Program-made: the position numbers and the translations under genes | The notes under the pieces: generated by a model | The model's input: only the letters and a program-made list of their open reading frames with translations | Databases searched by the model: none | What the model was told of the DNA's origin: nothing | In this document: piece by piece, positions 8,799 to 17,458 of the stretch | Numbering within the stretch: the stretch's first letter is position 1 | How the letters are laid out: every line of letters begins with the position of its first letter | From: Corynebacterium poyangense | GTDB lineage: Bacteria > Actinomycetota > Actinomycetes > Mycobacteriales > Mycobacteriaceae | Direction: 5' to 3' | Length of the DNA stretch: 64,000 nt | Assembly (NCBI RefSeq): GCF_014522205.1 | Contig: NZ_CP046884.1 | Coordinates: 62,001-126,000 of the forward strand

Positions 8799-9968
8799 CT
8801 ATTGTTTGATCTTCTGGACCCCTTCCTTGGGGACATCTAAGGCAATGATCCAGGTTTCCCCATCTGAACTTGTACTTAGCTTGCCGCCCACATTAGAAGC
8901 CATCTGCACGAGCGCCGGAATGCCCAGGCCAGAACTCATCGCCGGATCCACTGGTCGGCGAGAAATGAGGTTGCGCATCTCTACTCGCACATAATCACCA
9001 TGGGAATTGACCGTGATACTTACCTTGGAACGTCGAACTGCATACTTCCCGGCATTTAGTGCGGCTTCATTGAGCATCTTATTCACCACTTCAAGCCGCG
9101 CTGAATTAAAGTCCAACAACCCCGTCGAAATCTCCGTGTGGGAATTCAACTGATAGGTCCGAAGTTTCTGTGCGGCATTTTGCACCGATTGAGTCAACGA
9201 GGGTGGCGTAGTTTCAGTAGCGCCATTATTTTCTCTTTCCTCGGTATCCAGAATCTTCAACAAAGCCCGCACCTCCTGCATACTCTGCCGAGCAGCATCT
9301 GCGATATCTTCCAATTCCTGCCCAGTTTCTGTATCAGGCGGATCCAAAGCTAAGGCCTCAGAACGCATAACAATAGACGTCAAGGAGGAAGCCACAGAAT
9401 CATGGAGAGTCTCAGCTAGTTCTCGCCGGCGATTCCGCATATCAATTTCCCACTGCTCATAGAGCATTCGGCGCTGCCGGAGGGAACGACTGGCTTCCCA
9501 GCCGATGAGGAGGAAAATGACAAAAAGCCCAGCCCAGATAAAAGCGGGGAGGGGATCAACGGCGAAGGGGTTTTCCGAACGTCGCTCAATTAAACCGAGG
9601 AACCACAGCAGCACCGCGCAGGCAATAGCTAGGCGGGTAGCGCCAGCGCGCATGGTTACCGCCACGAGGAGGGGGGCCATGAATGTAAAAGCAGCTATTC
9701 GGTGTTCGGGGTACAGGGTGACCACCGTAAAGAGGGAGAGGAATAGCAGCGCACCGGGCAGCGGAAAGCGGACGGCTAAGGCCATGGCCGCAGTAAAGGC
9801 AACCGCGAAGAGGAGGGAGAGCGGATTGACATCATAAGGGCGCAGCACATTAGTCACCAGAATGAGTGCCAAACCGCAGATCACCATGCCAATTTCCAGC
9901 CGGAATCTACGGATGGATTTCATAGCAGTGGGAATGACTCCGGAATTATCTCGGGAAACCATAAGCAT
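8799..9968 (-). CDS. Membrane sensor histidine kinase (HisKA_3 type)
   Basis: A 389-residue kinase with about six closely packed membrane helices (residues 27-160), almost no extracytoplasmic domain, a short coiled linker, then the HisKA_3 phospho-acceptor motif RRRELAETLHDSVASS with His189. An ATPase domain follows at about 290-385, with the N-box-like NKMLNEAALNAGKYA and GLGIPAL. Such kinases sense signals within or at the membrane and phosphorylate NarL-type regulators. Partner: the regulator at 7828-8505. The first codons (ATG at 9968 and 9962) are only 3-10 nt from the -10 box at 9972-9977, so translation may be leaderless from 9962 or use a later start. Confidence 0.88.
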   Translation of the reverse strand: MLMVSRDNSGVIPTAMKSIRRFRLEIGMVICGLALILVTNVLRPYDVNPLSLLFAVAFTAAMALAVRFPLPGALLFLSLFTVVTLYPEHRIAAFTFMAPLLVAVTMRAGATRLAIACAVLLWFLGLIERRSENPFAVDPLPAFIWAGLFVIFLLIGWEASRSLRQRRMLYEQWEIDMRNRRRELAETLHDSVASSLTSIVMRSEALALDPPDTETGQELEDIADAARQSMQEVRALLKILDTEERENNGATETTPPSLTQSVQNAAQKLRTYQLNSHTEISTGLLDFNSARLEVVNKMLNEAALNAGKYAVRRSKVSITVNSHGDYVRVEMRNLISRRPVDPAMSSGLGIPALVQMASNVGGKLSTSSDGETWIIALDVPKEGVQKIKQ

Positions 9969-9971
9969 TAG

Positions 9972-10000
9972 GTTATATCGTCATCCCCACCGGACGGCAA
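9972..10000 (-). promoter_or_regulatory. Promoter of the sensor kinase gene
   Basis: On the minus strand, TTGCCG (9995-10000), a 17 bp spacer and TATAAC (9972-9977) make a good sigma-70-like promoter in the 37 bp gap after nagB. The kinase is thus probably transcribed on its own and not only by read-through from nagAB, and its mRNA would have almost no leader. Confidence 0.55.
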
Positions 10001-10005
10001 TGTTA

Positions 10006-10782
10006 CTAGTGTCGCTGCCAGTGTGGTTTGTTGGCATCGGCATAACGATAGTATTCGGAGTCCTGCAAATTCTGGGCGGCCGCTTCATCCACAATCACCG
10101 TGGCGTGTGGATGGAGCTGGAGCACGCTGGCTGGACAACGCGCACTCACTGGGCCTTCCGCCAAAGCCGCCACCGCCTGGGCTTTGCCCTCTCCGGTAGC
10201 CAGAAGAAGCAAGTGCCGGGCGCGGCTAATGGTGCCTAGACCTTGGGTAAGTACGTGCCGAGGGACGTCGGCAGCGCGCTCAAAAAACCGGGCATTGTCT
10301 TTGACGGTTTGAGGATGCAGTGTCTTCAGGCGGGTAGGGGAGCTAAGGGAACTGCCAGGCTCATTAAAACCGATATGCCCGTTGGTTCCGACTCCAAGAA
10401 GTTGAATGTCCACCCCGCCACTTTGTTGGATGGCTTCATCGTAGGCGCGGCCGGCGGCGTCGGAATCCTCAGTTAGTCCATCCGGGGAGTGGACGGCGGA
10501 ATCATCAATATCAATATGCTCGGTAAATTCCCGGCGAATAGTCCGATAATAAGATTGCTCGTGGTCTCGGGGTAGGCCCACGTATTCATCCAACAAAAAA
10601 GCCTGGCACTTGGAGAAACTCAGGCCTTCGTGGTGGTGGAGCCGGATCAACTCTTGGTAGGTAGCCAAGGGGGTAGATCCCGTTGCTAGCCCTAAAGTAG
10701 CCCCATCACCAGCGTATCCAGCAAGAATCTGAGCAGCTAAGGCGGCAACATCTTCCGGATCGGGGCGGATCAAAATTTCCAT
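10006..10782 (-). CDS. nagB: Glucosamine-6-phosphate deaminase NagB
   Basis: Converts glucosamine-6-phosphate to fructose-6-phosphate and ammonia, linking amino sugar and sialic acid breakdown to glycolysis. The 258-residue sequence shows [16 protein letters not shown] (phosphate loop), FLLDEYVGL with the catalytic Asp, [17 protein letters not shown], and the C-terminal [18 protein letters not shown] segment. It lies 9 bp downstream of nagA on the same strand, so the two form one unit. The unit is divergent from nanAKE and very likely shares NanR control with it. Confidence 0.95.
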   Translation of the reverse strand: MEILIRPDPEDVAALAAQILAGYAGDGATLGLATGSTPLATYQELIRLHHHEGLSFSKCQAFLLDEYVGLPRDHEQSYYRTIRREFTEHIDIDDSAVHSPDGLTEDSDAAGRAYDEAIQQSGGVDIQLLGVGTNGHIGFNEPGSSLSSPTRLKTLHPQTVKDNARFFERAADVPRHVLTQGLGTISRARHLLLLATGEGKAQAVAALAEGPVSARCPASVLQLHPHATVIVDEAAAQNLQDSEYYRYADANKPHWQRH

Positions 10783-10791
10783 CAGTTCTCC

Positions 10792-11928
10792 TTACACAGT
10801 GAATTCAGCGCCTGCGGCAAGACACCGCTGGAATTGACCTTGGCAATTAAGTTCGACGACGTCAGCCGGGCCGCCAATAACCAAGCCGGGTGGGGTGACA
10901 CCAAGGATGGTGGCAGCGCGCATTGAGGACATAGCAACTACGTGATCTAGGCTCCAGCCTCGTTGCCAATGCCGAGAGACCTGAGAAGCAATGGTGCTGG
11001 TTCCTCCCGCAATGGCCCCCGTTCCCGGGGTAAGCCGGGCAACTCCGTGAGAGACAGTGACATCAAGACTGCCGAGGATATATTGACCATCCGGTTTACC
11101 AGCGGCCTCCATGGCGTCAGTGATTAAGAAAGCATGATCTGTGGCCGTATCCAGAAATGCCACCGTGTCATCTGAGAGATGCACTCCATCAGCGATGATT
11201 TCTAGCCCTGCTACGCCCCGGCCCGCGCTTTCCATGAGTGCCGCTATGGGGCCTGGATTGCGGTGGTGTAACTGGGGCATGGCATTGAATAAGTGTGTCG
11301 CCGTCACCGTGACTCCACGGGCCGCCGCGGCAGCAATGACCGCGGTGGTGGTGGTGAAATCTGCATCGGTGTGTCCCAAAGAGGCGATCACACCATGCTC
11401 GGCGCATAGATCGAGCAGAGCCACAGCATTATCCGTCTCGGGGGCAAAGGTGATTTGTTTAAGGTAGCCTCGGCCTGCCTTGATCACCTCAGAAAACAGT
11501 TCCGGATCACCGGGGATAATAGCCGCCGGATCTTGAGCACCGCAGCGGCACTCAGCAATAAAGGGGCCTTCCATGTGGATACCGGCAATTAACCCTTCAT
11601 CGGCGAGGTCAGCCAATAGTGCGGTTTGCGCTACAAGATGATCGCCAGCGGCGGAGACCAAGGAGGCTAAGAGAGTAGTTGAACCGTGTTTCCGGTGATA
11701 CATCGCAGCCCGACGACATTCCTCCAGGGTGCCGGTGGGAAATGCTCCACCGTCCCCACCGTGGTTGTGGAGGTCCACAAAACCTGGAATGAGATAAGGC
11801 AGATGCGGATCCTTGAGAGAAGGATCGGGGGTGATCTCGGCAATCAACCCAGTTTCTTCATCGACGCTGAGTATCCCCGGTCCGAGGTTGCGGTGTCCAG
11901 TATGAATATGGCCGCGATAGGTGCGCAC
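10792..11928 (-). CDS. nagA: N-acetylglucosamine-6-phosphate deacetylase NagA
   Basis: Removes acetate from GlcNAc-6-phosphate, feeding NagB. Metal and substrate motifs are PGFVDLHNHGGDGG, GIHMEGPFI, SLGHTDADF, THLFNAMPQLHHRNPG and LITDAMEA. The GTG at 11928 is preferred as start because AAGGAG sits 7 bp ahead; an ATG at 11961 would add 11 residues with only a weak ribosome site. Length is about 378 residues, normal for the family. The gene faces nanA across a short region containing a 15 bp palindrome that is a candidate NanR operator. Confidence 0.93.
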   Translation of the reverse strand: MRTYRGHIHTGHRNLGPGILSVDEETGLIAEITPDPSLKDPHLPYLIPGFVDLHNHGGDGGAFPTGTLEECRRAAMYHRKHGSTTLLASLVSAAGDHLVAQTALLADLADEGLIAGIHMEGPFIAECRCGAQDPAAIIPGDPELFSEVIKAGRGYLKQITFAPETDNAVALLDLCAEHGVIASLGHTDADFTTTTAVIAAAAARGVTVTATHLFNAMPQLHHRNPGPIAALMESAGRGVAGLEIIADGVHLSDDTVAFLDTATDHAFLITDAMEAAGKPDGQYILGSLDVTVSHGVARLTPGTGAIAGGTSTIASQVSRHWQRGWSLDHVVAMSSMRAATILGVTPPGLVIGGPADVVELNCQGQFQRCLAAGAEFTV

Positions 11929-12001
11929 GGAGTGGCTCCTTAAGGAAGTTGGAATAGCCATTGCGCCTTTAGCCTAGTCTGGGTGAGGAAAAATTCCCAG
12001 G

Positions 12002-12016
12002 AGACATCTGATGTCT
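12002..12016. promoter_or_regulatory. 15 bp palindrome between nagA and nanA, candidate NanR operator
   Basis: AGACATCTGATGTCT is a perfect inverted repeat (AGACATC-T-GATGTCT) in the divergent nagA/nanA control region, 60 bp before the nanA start. A GntR-family dimer such as the NanR encoded at 14641-15360 is the obvious candidate to bind it and to control both operons together. The assignment rests on position and symmetry only. Confidence 0.5.
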
Positions 12017-12075
12017 GACTTTTTGAGGCGTAAGCTGGAACCCGTCCCACCCTTCCCTCTCAAGGAGTTTTCGGC

Positions 12076-13020
12076 ATGGCACCGCTATTCCAGGGCGTTA
12101 TTCCCCCGGTCTTGACCCCATTTTTAGATAGCACTCCCACGGTAGATACCCAGACCCTAGCCCACCAGGCAGACCGCCTCATCCGTGCAGGTGTCCACGG
12201 TCTTTTTGTCTTGGGATCTTCAGCCGAAACAGCGTTCCTTAATGCCGCTAACCGACGCCAGATCATCCGCACAGTGCGAGAGGTAGCAGAGGGAAGAGTT
12301 CCGGTGACCGCGGGCGTTATTGATATGACCACCCCGCTAGTTCTGGAGCATGTTGCCGACGCCGTCGAATGCGGAGCCCAAGGCCTCGTCGCCACTGCGC
12401 CCTTTTACGTTCGCACTCATCCGATGGAAATCATTAACCATTTCCGGATGATTCACGACGCCGCACCAGAATTGCCGCTTTTTGCCTACAACATCCCCGT
12501 CTCAGTGCATTCCATCTTGGGAGCAGAAATGGTTATGGATTTAGCTGAAGAAGGGGTACTGGCCGGTATCAAAGACTCTGGTGGCAATGATGGCTACCTG
12601 CGGGGGCTAATCAATCTCCGCAACCAGCGTGGCCTGAGTGCAGAGCAATTCACCATTTTGACTGGCTCTGAAACAACCGTTGATTTTGCCTATTTAGCCG
12701 GGGCGGATGGGGTGGTTCCGGGGCTGGGCAATGTGGATCCGGTGTCCTATGTGCAGTTACATGAGTTATTGCGCGCCGGGAAGTGGGAAGAAGCCGCTGA
12801 CCTGCAGAACAAAATTATTGAGCTGTTCCGCATAGTGGCGGTGGGTACACCTGACCGGATGGGAGGATCCTCCGCGGGTCTGGGTGGTTTTAAGGCAGCG
12901 CTGCAGCATCTGGGGGTGTTCCCCAATGGATTGATGGCGCCGCCGCATATTCCACTCAATGATGCGGAAATTCAGGAGATAGCCCGGGTGGTTGATGAAG
13001 CCAAGGTGCGGGAACCGTGA
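12076..13020 (+). CDS. nanA: N-acetylneuraminate lyase (DHDPS/NAL family)
   Basis: Aldolase that splits sialic acid into pyruvate and N-acetylmannosamine. The 314-residue sequence has the family's Schiff-base lysine in LAGIKDSGGN (about residue 169) and the catalytic tyrosine in FAYNIPVS (about 141). The substrate loop reads LGSSAET where most members have G-S/T-T-G-E, a small deviation. The start ATG follows CAAGGAG. The gene overlaps nanK by 4 bp and heads nanA-nanK-nanE. Sequence alone could also fit another DHDPS-family aldolase; the neighbouring kinase, epimerase and nagAB make the sialic acid role likely. Confidence 0.85.
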   Translation: MAPLFQGVIPPVLTPFLDSTPTVDTQTLAHQADRLIRAGVHGLFVLGSSAETAFLNAANRRQIIRTVREVAEGRVPVTAGVIDMTTPLVLEHVADAVECGAQGLVATAPFYVRTHPMEIINHFRMIHDAAPELPLFAYNIPVSVHSILGAEMVMDLAEEGVLAGIKDSGGNDGYLRGLINLRNQRGLSAEQFTILTGSETTVDFAYLAGADGVVPGLGNVDPVSYVQLHELLRAGKWEEAADLQNKIIELFRIVAVGTPDRMGGSSAGLGGFKAALQHLGVFPNGLMAPPHIPLNDAEIQEIARVVDEAKVREP

Positions 13021-13967
13021 AGCCAGCGAGCTTAGCTCTGGATATTGGGGCGACAAAGATCGCCGTCGGACTTGTTCCCGATGACGCCCCCACCGCCGTA
13101 CTCGGTCAATTTCGACTCCCCACCCAGGGAGAAGGCTATGAGCCACGGCAGCAAATCCGTGCCGCCATCGCGCAAGGGATACGTATGGCCGACACCCTGG
13201 GCTATCACATCCTCCGCGTCGGTATGGGAGCTCCCGGAGTAGTCCAAGGCCCGGCAGGGATGATCACCTATAACGGTGACACGCTACGCAATTGGGCGGG
13301 CACTGACCTGGGTGAACTATCCCCTCTACCCACCGCAGCGCATAATGATGTTCGCATCATGGGGTACGGGGAATATCATCTTGGTATTGGTCAAGAGCTA
13401 CCCGATAATGCCCGTATCCTGGTGGTTTCGCTGGGTACAGGGGTAGGTGGAGCCATTATCGACCAGGGGCAACTGCTCACCGGCCCAACCAGTTCTGCTG
13501 GAGAGATTTCTGAGATCCGATGCGCAGATTTTCGGGGGCTTTCTACCCGGTGTGAAAATAGCGTGTCGGGGACGGGACTATGCCGCTACTATCACGTGCT
13601 ACGTCATAACCTCCAGCACCAAGAGCCCATTCCCTGGGCACTCAGTCCAGGACAAGAAAGCCTGCCAGAGATTATTAGGCGCGACGATAACCTGATCCGC
13701 ACCATCGTGGACGGAAACCTATTCGGCTTTGGGCAAGCCCTCGGCGCGCTTATCAGTGCGTGGGATTTAGCTGCCGTGGTCATCGGTGGAGGAGTAGCTG
13801 AACTGGGGGGAAGAATCATCGGCCCGCTCCGTCACGGTGTACAGGATGCTGTTCTCTCCATTAACCGCGACGTGCCAGTAATTCGCGCCCGACTAGGCAA
13901 GAATGCCCCGCTCGTGGGGGCTGCCTGCTACGCCCGAGACATGATCGAACTCAAAGGAGACCAGTGA
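13017..13967 (+). CDS. nanK: ROK-family N-acetylmannosamine kinase NanK
   Basis: Phosphorylates ManNAc to ManNAc-6-phosphate for the epimerase encoded next. This 316-residue ROK-family kinase has the ATP phosphate-1 motif ALDIGATKIAVGLV at the start, GMGAPGVV, the VVSLGTGVGGAIIDQ phosphate-2 region and EISEIRCADFRG. The usual ROK zinc motif (C-x-C-G-x2-G-C) is not present in its standard form; cysteines occur in EIRCADFRGLSTRCENS instead. The GTG start at 13017 overlaps the nanA stop, implying translational coupling. Confidence 0.88.
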   Translation: MKPASLALDIGATKIAVGLVPDDAPTAVLGQFRLPTQGEGYEPRQQIRAAIAQGIRMADTLGYHILRVGMGAPGVVQGPAGMITYNGDTLRNWAGTDLGELSPLPTAAHNDVRIMGYGEYHLGIGQELPDNARILVVSLGTGVGGAIIDQGQLLTGPTSSAGEISEIRCADFRGLSTRCENSVSGTGLCRYYHVLRHNLQHQEPIPWALSPGQESLPEIIRRDDNLIRTIVDGNLFGFGQALGALISAWDLAAVVIGGGVAELGGRIIGPLRHGVQDAVLSINRDVPVIRARLGKNAPLVGAACYARDMIELKGDQ

Positions 13968-14644
13968 TGGACATCAAAGACCTCTGTGGCGCAGTCATTG
14001 TCAGTGTGCAAGCGCCTGATGGGCACCCCATGAGAGACACCCACACGCTGTTGCACGTCGCCCAAGCGTGTGTTGCTGCCGGAACCCCGGCGATACGTTG
14101 TGGGGGGTATGGGGGCTTGGAGGATATTCACACCCTCTCTCAAGGAATTTCAGTCCCGGTATTTGGATTGACTAAGGAGGGTAACACGGGCGTGTATATC
14201 ACTCCTTCAGTGGAATCAGTGCGGGCAGTAGCTCAGGCGGGGGCACAAGTGGTTTGCGCCGATGCTACGTTCCGCCCCGCAGCTGATGGCTCAACCCTGC
14301 AGGAGCGCGTAGCCGCAGCGCACGAAGCCGGAGCGTTATTTATGGCAGACTGCGCCACCCCGGAGGAAGTGGCTGAAGCCTATGCAGCGGGAGCAGATAT
14401 TGCTAGCACAACCTTGGCGGGATATACCGAGCATCGGCCCGCAACCACGGGGCCTGACTTGGCGTGTCTGCGCGAAGCTCGAAACCTGGTGGGGCCAGAA
14501 CCCATGCTCATAGCGGAAGGACGATACCACCACCCCCACCAGGTGAAACAAGCCTTTGACTTGGGTGCCAGCGCAGTTATTGTGGGCACAGCCATAACAG
14601 ATCCTATGTGGATCACCCAACAATTTCTGAGCTGGGACACCTAA
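13967..14644 (+). CDS. nanE: N-acetylmannosamine-6-phosphate 2-epimerase NanE
   Basis: Interconverts ManNAc-6-P and GlcNAc-6-P, the step that connects nanAK with nagAB. A TIM-barrel protein of about 225 residues with the family motifs PAIRCGGYGGLEDI, GLTKEGNTGVYITP, VCADATFRP, FMADCATPEEV and LIAEGRYHHPHQVKQAFDLGASAVIVGTA. The ATG at 13967 overlaps the nanK stop by one base and follows AAAGGAGA. It ends 4 bp inside the 3' end of the convergent nanR gene. Confidence 0.93.
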   Translation: MDIKDLCGAVIVSVQAPDGHPMRDTHTLLHVAQACVAAGTPAIRCGGYGGLEDIHTLSQGISVPVFGLTKEGNTGVYITPSVESVRAVAQAGAQVVCADATFRPAADGSTLQERVAAAHEAGALFMADCATPEEVAEAYAAGADIASTTLAGYTEHRPATTGPDLACLREARNLVGPEPMLIAEGRYHHPHQVKQAFDLGASAVIVGTAITDPMWITQQFLSWDT

Positions 14645-15360
14645 AGCTGTTCTGCCACTATCTCCTCTAAGGGGCGATAATGCTGGGTTACTGCTTCCCG
14701 ATAAGCAGCAACGTCGCCATCTAGAGCAGCATCTAAAATAGCTTGATGAGCTTCTGCGGTGTCCTCCAACCGAGGAGAAATTGCCAAGCCGAGAGTAGGC
14801 ACCACAGCCTGATGGACCAACCACAAACTGTGAATTAACTGCTTAATTACCTCATTGGGGATGTTGTCCATGAGGCCGAGATGAAAAGCGATGTCATCAT
14901 CGGGGAAAGTATGGCCGGCTTGGGCATGAGCGCGCATCCGGGACACACAGGCGGCTAGCTCCGGCTGCTGAGTTCCGGCCAAGCTAGAGACAACCTGTTC
15001 GGCACAACCAAGGTCAAGGTAGCGTCGGACTTCAATGACGTCCCGGAGTGCAGAGAAATCCACCGTTCCCTGGAGGATGGCGCGGAAAGCCAAGGTCTGA
15101 ACCAAAGGCTCCATAGAAAGACTGCCGACGTATGTGCCGCGGCCATGCACTACTGACACAATTCTCAGGGCCTCAAGTTTGCGGATCGCCTCCCTGACCG
15201 AAGAGCGCGACACTCCTAAATGCTGGCAGAGGGTGGTTTCCGTGGGAAGCGGATCACCAGGCTGGAGGTGATTGGCGATAATGAGCTCCTTGATAGCCGT
15301 CATCGTAGCTTCCGCGCGTTTAACTGTGGCCTCGGGTTGAAATGAATCAGATGTGCTCAC
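14641..15360 (-). CDS. nanR: GntR/FCD-family repressor, probably NanR
   Basis: A 239-residue FadR-type regulator: N-terminal winged helix (PLPTETTLCQHLGVSRSSVREAIRKLEAL, about residues 38-68) and a C-terminal FCD ligand domain with the metal-binding Asp/His pattern (DDDIAFHLGLM, then EAHQAIL and AVTQHY). Its position behind nanAKE, converging with nanE, matches the corynebacterial nan locus, where NanR represses sialic acid genes and is relieved by pathway intermediates. Likely target: the 12002-12016 palindrome. Confidence 0.8.
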   Translation of the reverse strand: MSTSDSFQPEATVKRAEATMTAIKELIIANHLQPGDPLPTETTLCQHLGVSRSSVREAIRKLEALRIVSVVHGRGTYVGSLSMEPLVQTLAFRAILQGTVDFSALRDVIEVRRYLDLGCAEQVVSSLAGTQQPELAACVSRMRAHAQAGHTFPDDDIAFHLGLMDNIPNEVIKQLIHSLWLVHQAVVPTLGLAISPRLEDTAEAHQAILDAALDGDVAAYREAVTQHYRPLEEIVAEQL

Positions 15361-15413
15361 AAAAGCCAGTCTAGGAGCTTTCTTTATTTCCAGGCGCCCA
15401 GATACCTTTTGCA

Positions 15414-15427
15414 GGTTGCATGCAACC
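15414..15427. promoter_or_regulatory. 14 bp palindrome upstream of nanR
   Basis: GGTTGCATGCAACC is a perfect palindrome in the short gap between nanR (start 15360) and the next GntR gene (stop at 15427-15429). Its 12 bp core GTTGCATGCAAC recurs at 43331-43342 upstream of an MFS gene. The form resembles TTGTATACAA-type GntR/FCD operators. It has no loop or T-run, so it is not a terminator. Confidence 0.5.
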
Positions 15428-16137
15428 TAGTCTAGGGTGGAGGCATGGCTCAAAAAGCCCAGAGATGCCGAGATATCTACCTCGCCGAACTCCGGACGAT
15501 GCTCTGCCTCCTGCTGCAACAGCATCTCAGCGGTATGGATGATATGCCTGGTCATGGCCGCCTCACCCTGGCGCGGATCCCCAGCCCGGTAAGCGGCAAT
15601 AATCCCATCGTGATCCGCCAAGCAATCTTGAGGGGAACGAGACACCGGAACCGTGCCAATACCCGTGCCCAACACCACATCACGATTCTCAGCCAGCAGA
15701 TGACGAGCCCGAGAATTCCCCGCACCAGCGATCAACACATCGTGAAAATCCCGATCCGCGCGCAAGGTCGCCTCCGAATCCCCCGACGCCGCCGCACGCT
15801 GGAAGACTTCATAAGCATCCTCAACTCGAGCTGCCTCAACAGGCGTTTGCCGAGCAATCGCCAAAGCCGTCAACCGACCCTCCAGCAGCACCCGAATCTG
15901 GAAAATCTCCACAAAGGATTCAGCCGACGTACTGACCACCTCCACGCCGCGATTCTTTACCGTGCGAACCAACCCCCGACGCGACAACTCCTGACACGCC
16001 TCCCGAACCGGTGTACGGGACATACACAACTTCTCACCCAAAGCTCCAGCCGTGTACAACGTGCCAGGGACCAGCTCTCCACGGAGAATCCCCTGACGAA
16101 TCGCATCCACCGCCTGAGCAGTCAACGTTTGTGCCAT
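15427..16137 (-). CDS. GntR/FCD-family transcriptional regulator divergent from the lhgO-like gene
   Basis: About 236 residues: an N-terminal winged helix (LGEKLCMSRTPVREACQELSRRGLV) and an FCD domain with the metal-ligand pattern ADRDFHDVLI, then DHDGIIAAYRAGD and MTRHIIHTAE. The ATG at 16137 begins MAQTLTAQAVDAIR, the normal beginning of the winged helix; a longer frame from 16179 would run into the divergent gene. Only 24 bp separate it from the start of the oxidase gene at 16162, so it probably controls that gene. The ligand may be a 2-hydroxy acid or related dicarboxylate, by inference. Confidence 0.8.
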   Translation of the reverse strand: MAQTLTAQAVDAIRQGILRGELVPGTLYTAGALGEKLCMSRTPVREACQELSRRGLVRTVKNRGVEVVSTSAESFVEIFQIRVLLEGRLTALAIARQTPVEAARVEDAYEVFQRAAASGDSEATLRADRDFHDVLIAGAGNSRARHLLAENRDVVLGTGIGTVPVSRSPQDCLADHDGIIAAYRAGDPRQGEAAMTRHIIHTAEMLLQQEAEHRPEFGEVDISASLGFLSHASTLD

Positions 16138-16161
16138 AACCCCCAACCCTAAAGGAAAGAA

Positions 16162-17376
16162 ATGAACAACCCACACCACGCCTCATTCGCCGTTATCGGA
16201 GCGGGGATTATTGGAACCGCTACTGCTCGAGAACTTCAACAGCGCTACCCGGACGCGAACATCACCCTCATCGACAAAGAACCACATGCCGCCAGCCATC
16301 AAACCGGGCACAACTCCGGAGTGGTTCATGCCGGACTCTACTACCAGCCAGGAAGTCTTAAAGCGCGACTCTGCCGCCGTGGGGGAGAAAAAATCAGCAG
16401 CTATGCGAAAGAACGGGGGCTGCCCTATGAAGAATGCGGAAAAATCCTCGTCTCCCTCTCAAAGGAAGAAGACGAAAGACTGCAACAAATCTTTGAGAAG
16501 GCGAAAGCTAACGGTGTACCTGGGGTAGAACTCATTGGGCCTGAAGGAATTAAAGCTATAGAACCGAATGCGGTAGGAAGAATGGCTCTGCACTCTCCGC
16601 ATACTGCGATTATTGACTACGCCGCAATCACCGCCTCCCTTCTCAAGGAATTCCAAGAAGCAGGTGGCCGAGTGCAGTTGGGAGCCGCGGTCGAAGACCT
16701 GGTTAACAACGACAATGGATGCGGTGTGCGTCGGGTAAACGAAGACACTGAAACGTACGACCATGTAGTAGTTTGCGCGGGCCTGCAGTCAGACCGGCTT
16801 GCTCAACTAGCCGGGGCGCCCAAATACCCGGTGATTGTTCCGTTTTTTGGGCAGTATTCGCAGTTGGAACAGGCTTATCGGACGATCCTCAATGGCCTGG
16901 TCTATCCAGTTCCGGACCCCGCGTACCCCTTTCTCGGCGTTCACCTCACGAAACGAGTAGATGGAGAAATGCTCGTAGGCCCCAATGCCTTCCTGTCCCT
17001 GGGGCGCGAAAGCTATCGCGGATGGCCGGTCATCAAAGACAGCCTCGATATTGCCTTAGAACCAGGATTCTGGCGATTCGCGGCAGGGAATATGAAAGCT
17101 GCGGGCCGCGAGTTTGGCGCCGTCCTCTCAAGGAAAAAATTTCTGGCTGGAGCTCAGGCCTACGTGCCTGCCCTCGCCGACGCAAAATCCACCCCGATAA
17201 CTCGAGGGATCCGCGCCCAAGCCATGGAGCATGATGGCAGTCTCGTAGACGATTTCGTAATCCACCACGTTGGGCAAGCCACACTATTGCGCAATGCTCC
17301 GTCACCCGGTGCCACATCCTCGCTGGCTATAGCAGAACATTTGGTCACCTGCATCTCAAAGAAATTGGAACTGTGA
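16162..17376 (+). CDS. lhgO: L-2-hydroxyglutarate oxidase-like FAD oxidoreductase (LhgO family)
   Basis: A 404-residue flavoprotein of the DAO superfamily that oxidises L-2-hydroxyglutarate to 2-oxoglutarate, passing electrons to the respiratory chain in characterised bacterial members. It has the FAD motif FAVIGAGIIGTATARELQ, the LhgO signature HQTGHNSGVVHAGLYYQPGS, and the C-terminal RGIRAQAM and HVGQATLLRNAPSPGATSSLAIA contacts. Ribosome site AAAGGAAAG. It stands alone next to its divergent GntR regulator; no csiD or gcd gene adjoins, so the source of the substrate here is unclear. Confidence 0.88.
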   Translation: MNNPHHASFAVIGAGIIGTATARELQQRYPDANITLIDKEPHAASHQTGHNSGVVHAGLYYQPGSLKARLCRRGGEKISSYAKERGLPYEECGKILVSLSKEEDERLQQIFEKAKANGVPGVELIGPEGIKAIEPNAVGRMALHSPHTAIIDYAAITASLLKEFQEAGGRVQLGAAVEDLVNNDNGCGVRRVNEDTETYDHVVVCAGLQSDRLAQLAGAPKYPVIVPFFGQYSQLEQAYRTILNGLVYPVPDPAYPFLGVHLTKRVDGEMLVGPNAFLSLGRESYRGWPVIKDSLDIALEPGFWRFAAGNMKAAGREFGAVLSRKKFLAGAQAYVPALADAKSTPITRGIRAQAMEHDGSLVDDFVIHHVGQATLLRNAPSPGATSSLAIAEHLVTCISKKLEL

Positions 17377-17458
17377 AAAACTTTGCTTTTCCACAGGATT
17401 GACCCCCAAGTGCTTGAGAGGGGAAAAGTCTTGAGAAGGAAGGGTTAATGTTTCCGAC

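Noticed and set aside
15445..16152. 235-codon plus-strand frame opposite the GntR gene
   Set aside because: It is the antisense reflection of a clear GntR/FCD regulator; the basic, Arg/Gln-rich product is an artefact of complementary codons.
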